64,000 nucleotides of DNA from NCBI RefSeq assembly GCF_004352845.1, contig NZ_SJRX01000001.1, positions 930,001 to 994,000 on the forward strand. Direction: 5' to 3'. The stretch is from Luteimonas terricola. Its GTDB lineage: Bacteria; Pseudomonadota; Gammaproteobacteria; Xanthomonadales; Xanthomonadaceae. Shown piece by piece: positions 48,170-58,002 of the stretch; the stretch's first letter is position 1, and the number at the start of each line of letters is the position of its first letter. Below the pieces are notes generated by a model, which saw only the letters and a program-made list of their open reading frames with translations, was not told the origin of the DNA and made no database searches. A program made the position numbers and the translations under genes.

Positions 48170-49933
48170 TCAGCTTTCGGCCTTCGGACTCACCGCTATG
48201 TGCAATTCCACCAGTTGCGCCTCATCGATCGGCGACGGCGCACCCGTCATCGTGCACTGCGCAGTGGTGGTCTTCGGGAATGCGATGACGTCGCGGATGG
48301 ATTCGGTCCCCGCCATCAGCGCGGCGATGCGGTCGATGCCGAAGGCGATGCCGCCGTGCGGCGGCGCGCCGTACTTCAGCGCGTCGAGCAGGAAGCCGAA
48401 CTTGGCCTGCTGCTCCTCCGCGTCGATGCCCAGCAGCTCGAACACCGCCGACTGCATGGCGGGGCGATGGATGCGGATCGAGCCGCCGCCGATCTCGTTG
48501 CCGTTGAGCACCATGTCGTAGCCGCGACTGGTCGCGGTGCGGGCGTTGGCGCGCAGGTCGTCGACGTCGTCCACCGCGGGTGCGGTGAAGGGATGGTGCA
48601 GGGCCACATGGCGCTGCGCTTCGTCGTCCCACTCGAACATCGGGAAGTCGGTGACCCACAGCGGCTTCCAGCCCGCTTCCACCAGGTTGAAGTCCTTGCC
48701 GGCCTTCAGCCGCACCGCGCCCATGAAGTCGCTGACGGAGTTGTACGCGCCGGCGCCGAAGAACACGATGTCGCCCTTGCCCGCGCCCACGTGCGCCAGC
48801 AGCGCGGAGAACGCCGCCTCGTCGAAGAACTTGGCCACCGGCGAATTCACCGCGCCGTCCTCGCTTAGCTTGGCGTAGGCCAGGCCCTTGGCGCCGTATT
48901 TCGCGGCGTGCGCGGCGTATTCGTCGATCTGCTTGCGCGACAGCGCCGCGCCGCCGGGGATGCGCAGCGCGCACACGCGCATGCCGTCGACGCCGGCGAC
49001 GTCGGTGAACACCTTGAACTGCGAATCCTTCACCAGGCCGTCGACGTCCACCAGTTCCAGCGCGATGCGCAGGTCCGGCTTGTCGGAACCGTAGCGGCGC
49101 ATGGCCTCGGCCCAGGTCATGCGCGGGAAGGCGCCCAGCTCGACGTCCATCACCTCGCGGAACACGTCGCACATCATCTGCTCGACCGTGTCCTGCACGA
49201 TCGTTTCGTCCACCCAGGCGAACTCGATGTCGAGCTGGGTGAACTCGAGCTGGCGATCGGCGCGCAGGGCCTCGTCGCGGAAGCAGCGCGCGACCTGGTA
49301 GTAGCGGTCGAAGCCGGCCACCATCAGGATCTGCTTGAACAGCTGCGGCGACTGCGGCAGCGCGTAGAACTCGCCGGCGTGCATGCGCGCGGGCACCAGG
49401 AAGTCGCGCGCGCCCTCGGGCGTGGCCTTGGTGAGGATCGGCGTCTCGATGTCCTGGAAGTCGCGCGCGTCCAGCCAGCGGCGCAGCGCCGCCACCAGCT
49501 TCGTGCGCGTGCGCATCCTGCGCTGCATCTCCGGCGTGCGCAGGTCGAGGTAGCGGTACTTGAGGCGGATGTCCTCGCCGGGATTCTCGTGGGCGTGGAA
49601 GGGCAGCGGCTCGGCCTTGTTCAGCACCTCGATCGCGGTCGCGACCACTTCCACCTGGCCGGTCGGGATCTTCGGATTGACCGATTCGCGGCGGCGCACG
49701 GTGCCGGTCACGCGCAGGCAGTCCTCGTAGCCCACCTTCCCGGCGATGGCGACAACCCCGGCATTGCCATCGGCGTCCGACGGCTCGGCCACCACCTGGA
49801 CGATGCCGTGGTGGTCGCGCAGGTCGATGAAACACAGGCCGCCGAGATCGCGGGCGACGTCGGCCCAGCCGCAGAGGGTGACGGTCTGGCCGAGCAGGGA
49901 CTCGTCGATCAGGCCGCAGAAGTGGGTACGCAT
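48170..49933 (-). CDS. aspS: Aspartyl-tRNA synthetase
   Basis: 587 residues, the bacterial size. OB-fold anticodon-binding domain ([29 protein letters not shown]), class II motif 2 ([28 protein letters not shown]), the bacterial GAD insertion, and motif 3 ([29 protein letters not shown]). Charges tRNA-Asp. Whether it is discriminating or also makes Asp-tRNA-Asn cannot be judged here. ATG at 49933 with a -10 box TAAAAT 42 bases upstream. Confidence 0.98.
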   Translation of the reverse strand: MRTHFCGLIDESLLGQTVTLCGWADVARDLGGLCFIDLRDHHGIVQVVAEPSDADGNAGVVAIAGKVGYEDCLRVTGTVRRRESVNPKIPTGQVEVVATAIEVLNKAEPLPFHAHENPGEDIRLKYRYLDLRTPEMQRRMRTRTKLVAALRRWLDARDFQDIETPILTKATPEGARDFLVPARMHAGEFYALPQSPQLFKQILMVAGFDRYYQVARCFRDEALRADRQLEFTQLDIEFAWVDETIVQDTVEQMMCDVFREVMDVELGAFPRMTWAEAMRRYGSDKPDLRIALELVDVDGLVKDSQFKVFTDVAGVDGMRVCALRIPGGAALSRKQIDEYAAHAAKYGAKGLAYAKLSEDGAVNSPVAKFFDEAAFSALLAHVGAGKGDIVFFGAGAYNSVSDFMGAVRLKAGKDFNLVEAGWKPLWVTDFPMFEWDDEAQRHVALHHPFTAPAVDDVDDLRANARTATSRGYDMVLNGNEIGGGSIRIHRPAMQSAVFELLGIDAEEQQAKFGFLLDALKYGAPPHGGIAFGIDRIAALMAGTESIRDVIAFPKTTTAQCTMTGAPSPIDEAQLVELHIAVSPKAES

Positions 49934-49974
49934 GGAAACTCCGGACAGGGCCGCGCAGGCGCGGAAAGCCTCGC

Positions 49975-49980
49975 ATTTTA
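49975..49980 (-). promoter_or_regulatory. Candidate aspS -10 box
   Basis: TAAAAT on the minus strand, about 42 bases upstream of the aspS ATG. The -35 region is weak. It is back to back with the -10 candidate of the divergent MFS gene. Confidence 0.4.
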
Positions 49981-50003
49981 GCGGGTCGGCCGCACGGTTT
50001 AGT

Positions 50004-50009
50004 TAGAAT
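50004..50009 (+). promoter_or_regulatory. Candidate MFS-gene -10 box
   Basis: TAGAAT within GTTTAGTTAGAATGG, 51 bases before the MFS start codon. No good -35 at 17 bases. Confidence 0.4.
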
Positions 50010-50060
50010 GGCGGCATCGATACGCCGCACGCCCCGTCCCCTCCCCCGCACCTCCGCAGC

Positions 50061-51311
50061 ATGATCGCCACCGTTCGCCCGCTGGCCGCCCTGCTCGCGG
50101 GCGTGGCCCTGTTGCTGATGGGCAGCGGCCTGCTCGGGACCCTGCTGGCGGTGCGCGGGCGGATCGAAGGCTACGACGACCAGACCCTGGGGCTGGTGAT
50201 GTCGGCGTATTTCGCCGGCTTCTTCTTCGGCACCTATGCCGCGCCCGGGCTGATCCAGCGGATCGGCCACATCCGCGCCTTCGCCTTCTATGCCGCCCTG
50301 TGCGCGGCCACCGTGCTCCTGCACCCGATCCTGGTGTCGCCCTGGGCCTGGGCCCTGCTGCGGCTGGGGACCGGCATCGCGCTGGTCGGCCTGTACACGG
50401 TGATCGAGAGCTGGCTCAACGTGCAGGCACCGCCCGAGCAGCGCAGCCAGGTGTTCGCGATCTACATGGCGGTGAGCCTGCTCGCACTGGCGGCGGGCCA
50501 GTGGCTGATCGGACTGTGGTCGGCGGCGGGCTTCGTGCTGTTCAACGTGGTCGCCATCCTCATCTGCCTGGCGTCGCTGCCGGTCACCGCCAGCCGCATG
50601 GTGCAGCCCGAACTGCCGCCGATGCCCCGGCTCGCGTTGAAAAAGCTGTTCCGCGTGGCCCCGGCCGGCGCCCTGGGCGCGCTGCTGGCGGGCATGGCGG
50701 TGGGCAGCTTCTGGGGACTGGGCGCGGTGTTCGCGAGCCGGCTCGGGCTCGGCGTGAGCGGCGTAGCGCTGCTGGTCAGCGCGACCATCCTGGGCGGCGC
50801 GGCGCTGCAATGGCCCATCGGCCGCCTCTCCGACGGCAGCGACCGCCGCACCGCGCTGGTCGTGGTCTGCGTGCTGGCCGCGGCCATCGGACTGGGCATG
50901 ATGCTGCCGGCCGGCCAGTCCGGGCTGCCGCTGTACGCGCTGTGGTTCTGCTTCGGCGGCCTGGCGTTCGCCATCTACCCGATCTGCATGGCCCACCTTC
51001 TCGACCACCTGCCACCGGAAAGGACCCTGGCGGCGGGAAGCAGCCTGCTGCTGCTCAACGGCATCGGCTCGGCCTTCGGCCCGGCGCTGGCCGGCGTGGC
51101 GATGACCCGCTACGGTCCCGAGGCGCTACCCGCGTTCTTCGCCGCGACGCTGTTCCTCGCCGCCCTGGTCGCCGGCGGTCGCCGCCTGTTCTACCCGCGC
51201 GACAACGACACGCCATCGGTATTCCACCTGATGCTGCGCACCACGCCCTCCGCGATCGAACTGCTGCCGGAAGTGGACGCGGCGGAGACCGGGGAAGCGG
51301 AAGCCCCCTGA
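50061..51311 (+). CDS. MFS transporter (YcaD-like)
   Basis: 416 residues, 12 membrane helices. Conserved GSGLLGTLLAVRGRIEGYDDQTLGLVMSAYFAGFFFGTY at the start, LRLGTGIALVGLYTVIESWLNVQAP in the middle and GRLSDGSDRRTALVV as the loop between halves resemble the YcaD group of unknown substrate. It lies on the plus strand between aspS and an fmdB gene, which are both minus strand. ATG at 50061. Confidence 0.9.
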   Translation: MIATVRPLAALLAGVALLLMGSGLLGTLLAVRGRIEGYDDQTLGLVMSAYFAGFFFGTYAAPGLIQRIGHIRAFAFYAALCAATVLLHPILVSPWAWALLRLGTGIALVGLYTVIESWLNVQAPPEQRSQVFAIYMAVSLLALAAGQWLIGLWSAAGFVLFNVVAILICLASLPVTASRMVQPELPPMPRLALKKLFRVAPAGALGALLAGMAVGSFWGLGAVFASRLGLGVSGVALLVSATILGGAALQWPIGRLSDGSDRRTALVVVCVLAAAIGLGMMLPAGQSGLPLYALWFCFGGLAFAIYPICMAHLLDHLPPERTLAAGSSLLLLNGIGSAFGPALAGVAMTRYGPEALPAFFAATLFLAALVAGGRRLFYPRDNDTPSVFHLMLRTTPSAIELLPEVDAAETGEAEAP

Positions 51312-51336
51312 TCCCACCTCCGCGGCAACGCGAAGA

Positions 51337-51702
51337 TCAGGGAGCATGCCCGGCGTCGGGCTTGGCCGCAGCCGGCTTGGCCTCCGGCTTCGCCGCGGCA
51401 GGCGCCGCGGGCGCAGCGGGACTGTCGGCCTTCGCCGCAGCACCGCCCGTTGCGGTCCCCGTGTCTGCCTTGCCAGCGCCCTCGCCACCTTCGGCGAGGT
51501 TGCGCTTCTTGTCGCCGTCCTTCTTGAAGTCGGTCTCGTACCAGCCGCTGCCGGCCAGGCGGAAGGACGGCGCGGTCAGCTGGCGGCCGACCTCGCCCAC
51601 GACGCCACATTCCGGGCAGGTATCCGGATCCTGATCCGAGAGCTTCTGCAGGCGGTCGAAGTGATGGCCGCAGGCGGAGCAGCGGAAGGCATAGATGGGC
51701 AT
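51337..51702 (-). CDS. FmdB-family zinc ribbon protein with low-complexity tail
   Basis: 121 residues. MPIYAFRCSACGHHFDRLQK and CPECG carry the four zinc cysteines of the FmdB ribbon. After about residue 75 the protein is Ala/Pro/Lys/Gly-rich with no fold expected. FmdB proteins are believed to be regulatory or nucleic-acid binding. The ATG at 51702 is chosen; the longer frame lacks support. Usually sits directly before aspS; here the MFS gene lies between. Confidence 0.88.
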   Translation of the reverse strand: MPIYAFRCSACGHHFDRLQKLSDQDPDTCPECGVVGEVGRQLTAPSFRLAGSGWYETDFKKDGDKKRNLAEGGEGAGKADTGTATGGAAAKADSPAAPAAPAAAKPEAKPAAAKPDAGHAP

Positions 51703-51772
51703 GGCGGGAACCGGGGACAGCGGATGCAGCGCGCATTCTAGGCGCTTCGTGGAAAGAACCGCGCAAGCTTCG

Positions 51773-51799
51773 CCCCTTCCCCGCAAGCGGGGGAAGGGG
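51773..51799. repeat. Palindromic repeat copy B (fmdB-lipoprotein gap)
   Basis: CCCCTTCCCCGC, loop AA, GCGGGGGAAGGGG, with a one-base bulge. Same family as 37792 and 62475. Lies in the 125-base gap upstream of fmdB and downstream of the lipoprotein gene. Confidence 0.75.
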
Positions 51800-51827
51800 T
51801 TCCGGCAGTTTGGTGGGGAAGGGCCGG

Positions 51828-52505
51828 TCAGTCGGTGGAGCCCCAGGGTGCCGGCGGCTCCGCCACCGGCGTCGTCAGGTCGAACTCGACCTGGAACATC
51901 CGGCCGCCCGGACGCGCCAGCTCGTACAGGAAGCGGCTGTCGGGCTCGATCTCCATCGCCCAGGTATTGGTGGTGGAGACGTCGGCGCCGGTACGGCCGA
52001 AGAGCTCGATCGACTCCGCGTCCACCGGGAACTCCTGGCGCACGGCGGTACCCGGGATGGCGGTGTCGCCGCCGTACATGGTCTGCTCGTCGGAGCTGCC
52101 GTCTTCGTGGCGGTGGTCGTGCTTCAGGCGCAGGCCGTCGTCGGTGCGGGTGAGCACCCAGGTACGCGAATGGTCGTCGCCGACGTGGAAGGGCACGCGC
52201 AGCTCGCGCGTCGGGTCGTCGCAGCCGCGCACGTGCATCACCAGGTCCTGGCCCTCGAAGGCGTCGGGTTCGGGCGATGCCGGCTCGTTGGCGACGATGC
52301 GCCCGGCGAAGGCCTGGCCGCAGTGGGTGGCGAGCGCGGCGAGGAAGGCGTCTGCCGGCGCGGAGTCGGGTACCGGCGCGTCGAGCGCCTCGGCGGGCGC
52401 GGCGTCGGCGGTGGCGTCGGCGGTCGCGGCCGGGTCGGTGGAAGGGGTGCAGGCGGCAAGGGCCACCAGCGCGGCGGAAAGCGCGGAGATCCGGATCGTA
52501 TTCAT
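51828..52505 (-). CDS. Lipoprotein of unknown function
   Basis: 225 residues. Lipobox LVALAAC-T (Cys19-20 region, +2 Thr, outer membrane). An Ala/Asp/Thr-rich linker precedes the domain, which has two cysteines (LATHCGQAFAGRI and HVRGCDDPT) and a motif LKHDHRHEDGSSDEQTMYGG. I recall similar secreted proteins in xanthomonads but know no function. Pattern of His and Asp could bind a metal; speculation only. It follows uspA by 40 bases. Confidence 0.85.
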   Translation of the reverse strand: MNTIRISALSAALVALAACTPSTDPAATADATADAAPAEALDAPVPDSAPADAFLAALATHCGQAFAGRIVANEPASPEPDAFEGQDLVMHVRGCDDPTRELRVPFHVGDDHSRTWVLTRTDDGLRLKHDHRHEDGSSDEQTMYGGDTAIPGTAVRQEFPVDAESIELFGRTGADVSTTNTWAMEIEPDSRFLYELARPGGRMFQVEFDLTTPVAEPPAPWGSTD

Positions 52506-52545
52506 CCCGCCACCCTAACCGCCGCGCGTGCCGCCGGCAATGCCG

Positions 52546-52998
52546 TCAACGCCCCTTGGGCTGGCGGTAGACCAGCACCGGGATGATCGAATGCGTCAGC
52601 ACCTTGAGTGTCTCGCTGCCCAGCACCAGCCCGCTGATCCCGCGCCGGCCGTGGGAGGCCATCGCGATGAGGTCGCAGCCGGCGTCATTGGCGGCGTCGA
52701 TGATCGCCTGGTAGGGATGCTCGCTCGCGGCCATGCGCGTCTGGCAGGGCACGCCCAGCGCCTTCGCGCGCTCTTCGGCCACGGCCAGGCGACGCGTGCC
52801 CTCTTCCCGCGCGGCCTTGGTGTACTCCTCGTAGCCGCCGGCCAGTTGCTCGCCGGTCACCCCATAGACGCGGATGGGCGTGGTCACCGTGAAGAAGGTC
52901 ACCGCCGCGCCGATCTCGCTGGCAAAGGCCAGGCCCTGTTCAATGGCGGCAAGCGAGAGTTCCGAACCGTCGGTCGGGATCAGGATCTGCTTGTACAT
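52546..52998 (-). CDS. Universal stress protein, ATP-binding type
   Basis: 150-residue UspA-domain protein. MYKQILIPTDGSELSLAAIEQG start, and the ATP motif ASHGRRGISGLVLGSETLKVL (G-x2-G-x9-G-S). Role in stress endurance inferred from family. ATG at 52998 with an AGGAGGAATGCC-like site (AGGAGG) just upstream. The 504 bases on the far side are repeat-rich and gene-free. Confidence 0.93.
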   Translation of the reverse strand: MYKQILIPTDGSELSLAAIEQGLAFASEIGAAVTFFTVTTPIRVYGVTGEQLAGGYEEYTKAAREEGTRRLAVAEERAKALGVPCQTRMAASEHPYQAIIDAANDAGCDLIAMASHGRRGISGLVLGSETLKVLTHSIIPVLVYRQPKGR

Positions 52999-53502
52999 GG
53001 CATTCCTCCTGTAGTCGCGCCTGCAGACTGCGCCCGCGTGCGTAAAGAAACGTTGATCTCCCATCTCCGGGGAAACGGTTCCGACGAGGGGTGTCTGCTT
53101 CTTTCGCTACGCCTTGTCGTGACCTGGAGGGCCCCGCCGCGGCCGGGCGGCCTTCGCGGCTTCGCCCCCGGCATCCGCCTGGCGGCGTATGCCTCCTCCT
53201 TGACTTCCCCGCGAAGGCCTCCCGGCCACGACGGGGCTCGGCTTCGGCTGCAATTGCGCACGATCCCGGGGCTTTTCTCCCGGGCCACCGCGTACTGCTG
53301 CGCACCGGGTGCCAAGGCCCTTGAGAGCGAAGTCAAGGAGGAGGCGATGGCCGCAAGGCCATTGCCGGGGGACATGAGCACTCAAGGGCCTTGGCATCCG
53401 GCGCCCGCGCTGTATCAATGGCGCGCCGTTCCCCCAGTCGGGAGAAGAACCTGAAGAAACGCTGATCCAGGTCCACGCGCGGCGCGGGGAGCACCGGCCC
53501 CG
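52999..53502. repeat. 504-base gene-free gap holding interlocked inverted repeats
   Basis: Three inverted pairs are nested or overlapping: A, 53131-53159 with 53209-53237 (29 bases, three mismatches, the 27.5 kb core); B, GCCTCCTCCTTGACTTC at 53191-53207 with its complement at 53329-53345 (17 bp, perfect); C, GCCAAGGCCCTTGAG at 53311-53325 with 53381-53395 (15 bp, perfect). Inside C is a short stem ATGGCC-GCAA-GGCCAT. Open frames here are shadows. No transposase, tRNA or promoter is evident. It lies between uspA and the ABC-F stop, so may also serve as terminator. Confidence 0.85.
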
Positions 53503-55389
<1,887 letters not shown>

Positions 55390-55395
55390 CCGCAC

Positions 55396-55401
55396 AGTTT
55401 A
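55396..55401 (-). promoter_or_regulatory. Candidate -10 box directly before the ABC-F gene
   Basis: TAAACT on the minus strand, immediately followed by GTGCGG and the ATG. A start site 6-7 bases on would coincide with the ATG. The -35 is not clear. Confidence 0.3.
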
Positions 55402-55529
55402 CCGGGCTGCACGGCCGGGGCCGCGTGGGAGAAGCGATCGCGACGCGACGGATGCGCGGGCGCGACCCCTTTTGGGACCGGGTCCGCAGGTTCCGGCAGC
55501 GAAACGCCGGAGCGACAGATTCCCGAGGA

Positions 55530-55558
55530 TTGACCGGGTTGTTTCGCGAGTGTTAAAG
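55530..55558 (+). promoter_or_regulatory. Candidate promoter of the TonB-dependent receptor
   Basis: TTGACC (55530-55535), 17 bases, then TTAAAG (55553-55558); the receptor ATG is 48 bases beyond the -10. No Fur-like palindrome is seen. This is the best promoter-like pair in the window but the -10 is imperfect. Confidence 0.4.
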
Positions 55559-55605
55559 CGGAGTTGCTTTCCGTTCGGATTCCCTCGTCCCCAAGGAGCA
55601 AGAAC

Positions 55606-57993
55606 ATGACCCGCCACCCCCTTGCGCTGGCGCTGTTGGCCGCACTCGTTCCCGTCTCCATCGCCCAGGCGCAGGAACCGGCCGAGACACGCCGCGATGC
55701 CACCAGCCTCGACAACATCATCGTCACCGGCACCCGCGTGGCCGACCGCACCGTGGCCGAATCGCAGTCGCCGATCGACATCATCACCAGCGACGCGCTG
55801 CAGGCCACCGGCACCACCGAGCTCGCCACCGCGCTCGCCCGCGCCCTGCCCTCGCTCAATTTCCCGCGCCCGGCGCTGACCGACGGCACCAGCGCCATCC
55901 GCCCCGCCCAGCTGCGCGGCCTGGCGCCCGACCAGGTGCTGGTGCTTGTCAACGGCAAGCGCCGCCATGCCTCCTCGCTGCTCAACCTCAACGGCACCAT
56001 CGGCCGCGGCTCGGCGCCGGTGGACCTCAACACCATCCCGATCTCCGCCATCGAGCGCGTGGAAGTGCTGCGCGACGGTGCCTCGGCGCAGTACGGATCC
56101 GACGCCATCGCCGGCGTGGTCAACGTGGTGCTCAAGGGCGCGTCCGAGGGCGGCAGCCTGTCGCTGAGCCACGGCCAGTACTCCGCCGGCGACGGCGCCC
56201 AGACCCAGCTCGCCGGCGACACCGGCCTGTCGCTGGACGATGGCCGCGGCTTCGTGCACCTGTCGGCGCAGATCAACCAGCAGGACCGGACCAACCGCGC
56301 GCGGCCCTTCGCGGGCACGCCGGGGCCGACCCAGCCGGAGCTCGGCCAGAAGGCCTTCGTCATCGGCGATCCCGAGGTCAACGCCGCCGCGGCCTCGTTC
56401 AACGCCGGCTTCGACATCAGCGACACGCTGGCGCTGTACGCCTTCGGCTCGATCAGCAACCGCGACATCACCTCGTTCGCGTTCTTCCGCGCGCCCGGCA
56501 ACCCCAACCAGAACATCCCGTCGATCTACCCGGACGGCTTCCTGCCCGAGATCAACAACGTCTCGCGCGACCGCGCCATCGTCGCCGGCCTGAAGGGCAG
56601 CTTCGGCGAAGCCTGGGACTGGGACCTCAGCTTCAACCACGGCTACAACAACCTCGAGTTCTTCACCCGCAACACCCTCAATGCCAGCATCGGCGCGAGC
56701 TCGCCGACCTCGTTCTACGACGGCGCGCTGGAGACCACGCAGAACATCGCCAACTTCGATCTCAGCCGGCAGCTCGACTGGGGCCTGGCCTACCCGGTCA
56801 CGCTGGCGATGGGCGTGGAGTTCCGCAACGAGAAGTGGAACCAGTCGCCGGGCGAGTTCGGCTCCTACGCGCAGCCCGACCTCAGCCGCCCGGGCGGCGC
56901 GCAGGGCTTCGGCGGTTTCGCCCCGGAGGTCTCGGGCGCGTACTCGCGCGACAGCCACGCGGTCTATGCCGGGCTGGAAGCGGACTTCACCGAAAAGTTC
57001 TCCGGCGGCATCGCCGGGCGCTACGAGGACTATGACGACTTCGGCAGCCAGGCCTCCGGCAAGCTCTCCGCGCGCTATGCCTTCACCGACGCCGTCGCCC
57101 TGCGCGGCACGGTGGCCAGCGGCTTCCGCGCGCCGTCGCTGGCACAGCAGTACTTCCAGACGGTGAGCACGATCTTCCTGGCCGGCATCCCCGACCCGTT
57201 CGAGATCCGCACCTTCCCCGCCTCCAGCGCCGTTGCGCAGGCCTTCGGCGCCGAGCCGCTGCAGCCCGAGGAGTCGCTGTCCTACAGCCTGGGCCTGGTG
57301 CTGCAGCCGGTGGACGCGCTCTACGTCACCATCGACGCGTACCACATCGAAGTCGACGACCGCATCGCGCTCTCGTCCAACCTGACCGGCGACGACGTGC
57401 GGGCCCTGCTCGAATCCCGCGGCATCTTCGGCGTCAACGGCGGCCGCTACTTCACCAATGCCATCGATACCCGCACCCGCGGCATCGACCTGGTGGCCAG
57501 CTACCGCATGGACCTCGGCAACGGCAGCCTCAACCTGACCGGCGGCTACAACTACACCGATACCGAGATCACGCGCATCGCAGCCAACCCCGAGGAGCTG
57601 GAGCAGGCGGGACTGAACCTCGAACGCATCGACCGCACCGAGATCGGGCGCATCGAGGACGGCTTCCCGAACACCAAGCTGCTGCTGGCGGGCACCTGGT
57701 CGCTGGCGTCCATGGACTTCACCCTGGCCGCCACCCGCTATGGCAGCGTCACCACCCGCCCGGCCAACGCCGCCAACGACCAGACCTACGACGCGAAATG
57801 GCTGCTCGACGCCTCGGCGGCCTACAAGGTGGACAACTGGACCTTCACCCTCGGCGCCGACAACCTGCTCAACGAGTATCCCGACGAGAACACCTTCCCG
57901 AACTCGACCAACGGGCAGTTCCCGTACAGCAACCTGTCGCCGTTCGGATTCAACGGCGCCTTCGTCTACGGAAAGATCGGCTACACCTGGTAA
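55606..57993 (+). CDS. TonB-dependent outer-membrane receptor
   Basis: 795 residues. Signal peptide (MTRHPLALALLAALVPVSIAQA), plug domain (DNIIVTGTRVADRTVAESQS, NGKRRHASSLLN, ISAIERVEVLRDGASAQYGSDAIAGVVNVV), and the 22-strand barrel ending SPFGFNGAFVYGKIGYTW. An N-terminal TonB box-like segment is not clear. Substrate is unknown; the plug resembles the broad group of xanthomonad receptors for sugars, metals or siderophores. ATG at 55606 follows AAGGAG at good spacing. Ends nine bases before the antiporter gene, so co-transcription is possible. Confidence 0.92.
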   Translation: MTRHPLALALLAALVPVSIAQAQEPAETRRDATSLDNIIVTGTRVADRTVAESQSPIDIITSDALQATGTTELATALARALPSLNFPRPALTDGTSAIRPAQLRGLAPDQVLVLVNGKRRHASSLLNLNGTIGRGSAPVDLNTIPISAIERVEVLRDGASAQYGSDAIAGVVNVVLKGASEGGSLSLSHGQYSAGDGAQTQLAGDTGLSLDDGRGFVHLSAQINQQDRTNRARPFAGTPGPTQPELGQKAFVIGDPEVNAAAASFNAGFDISDTLALYAFGSISNRDITSFAFFRAPGNPNQNIPSIYPDGFLPEINNVSRDRAIVAGLKGSFGEAWDWDLSFNHGYNNLEFFTRNTLNASIGASSPTSFYDGALETTQNIANFDLSRQLDWGLAYPVTLAMGVEFRNEKWNQSPGEFGSYAQPDLSRPGGAQGFGGFAPEVSGAYSRDSHAVYAGLEADFTEKFSGGIAGRYEDYDDFGSQASGKLSARYAFTDAVALRGTVASGFRAPSLAQQYFQTVSTIFLAGIPDPFEIRTFPASSAVAQAFGAEPLQPEESLSYSLGLVLQPVDALYVTIDAYHIEVDDRIALSSNLTGDDVRALLESRGIFGVNGGRYFTNAIDTRTRGIDLVASYRMDLGNGSLNLTGGYNYTDTEITRIAANPEELEQAGLNLERIDRTEIGRIEDGFPNTKLLLAGTWSLASMDFTLAATRYGSVTTRPANAANDQTYDAKWLLDASAAYKVDNWTFTLGADNLLNEYPDENTFPNSTNGQFPYSNLSPFGFNGAFVYGKIGYTW

Positions 57994-58002
57994 GCACAGC
58001 GG

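Noticed and set aside
48222-51008. 928-codon minus-strand frame
   Set aside because: Out-of-frame reading of aspS plus antisense to the MFS gene; Arg/Gly/Ala-rich, no fold.
53091-53418. Several 77-133 codon frames in the 53-kb gap
   Set aside because: They translate the inverted repeats in different frames; no start signals and mutually overlapping.
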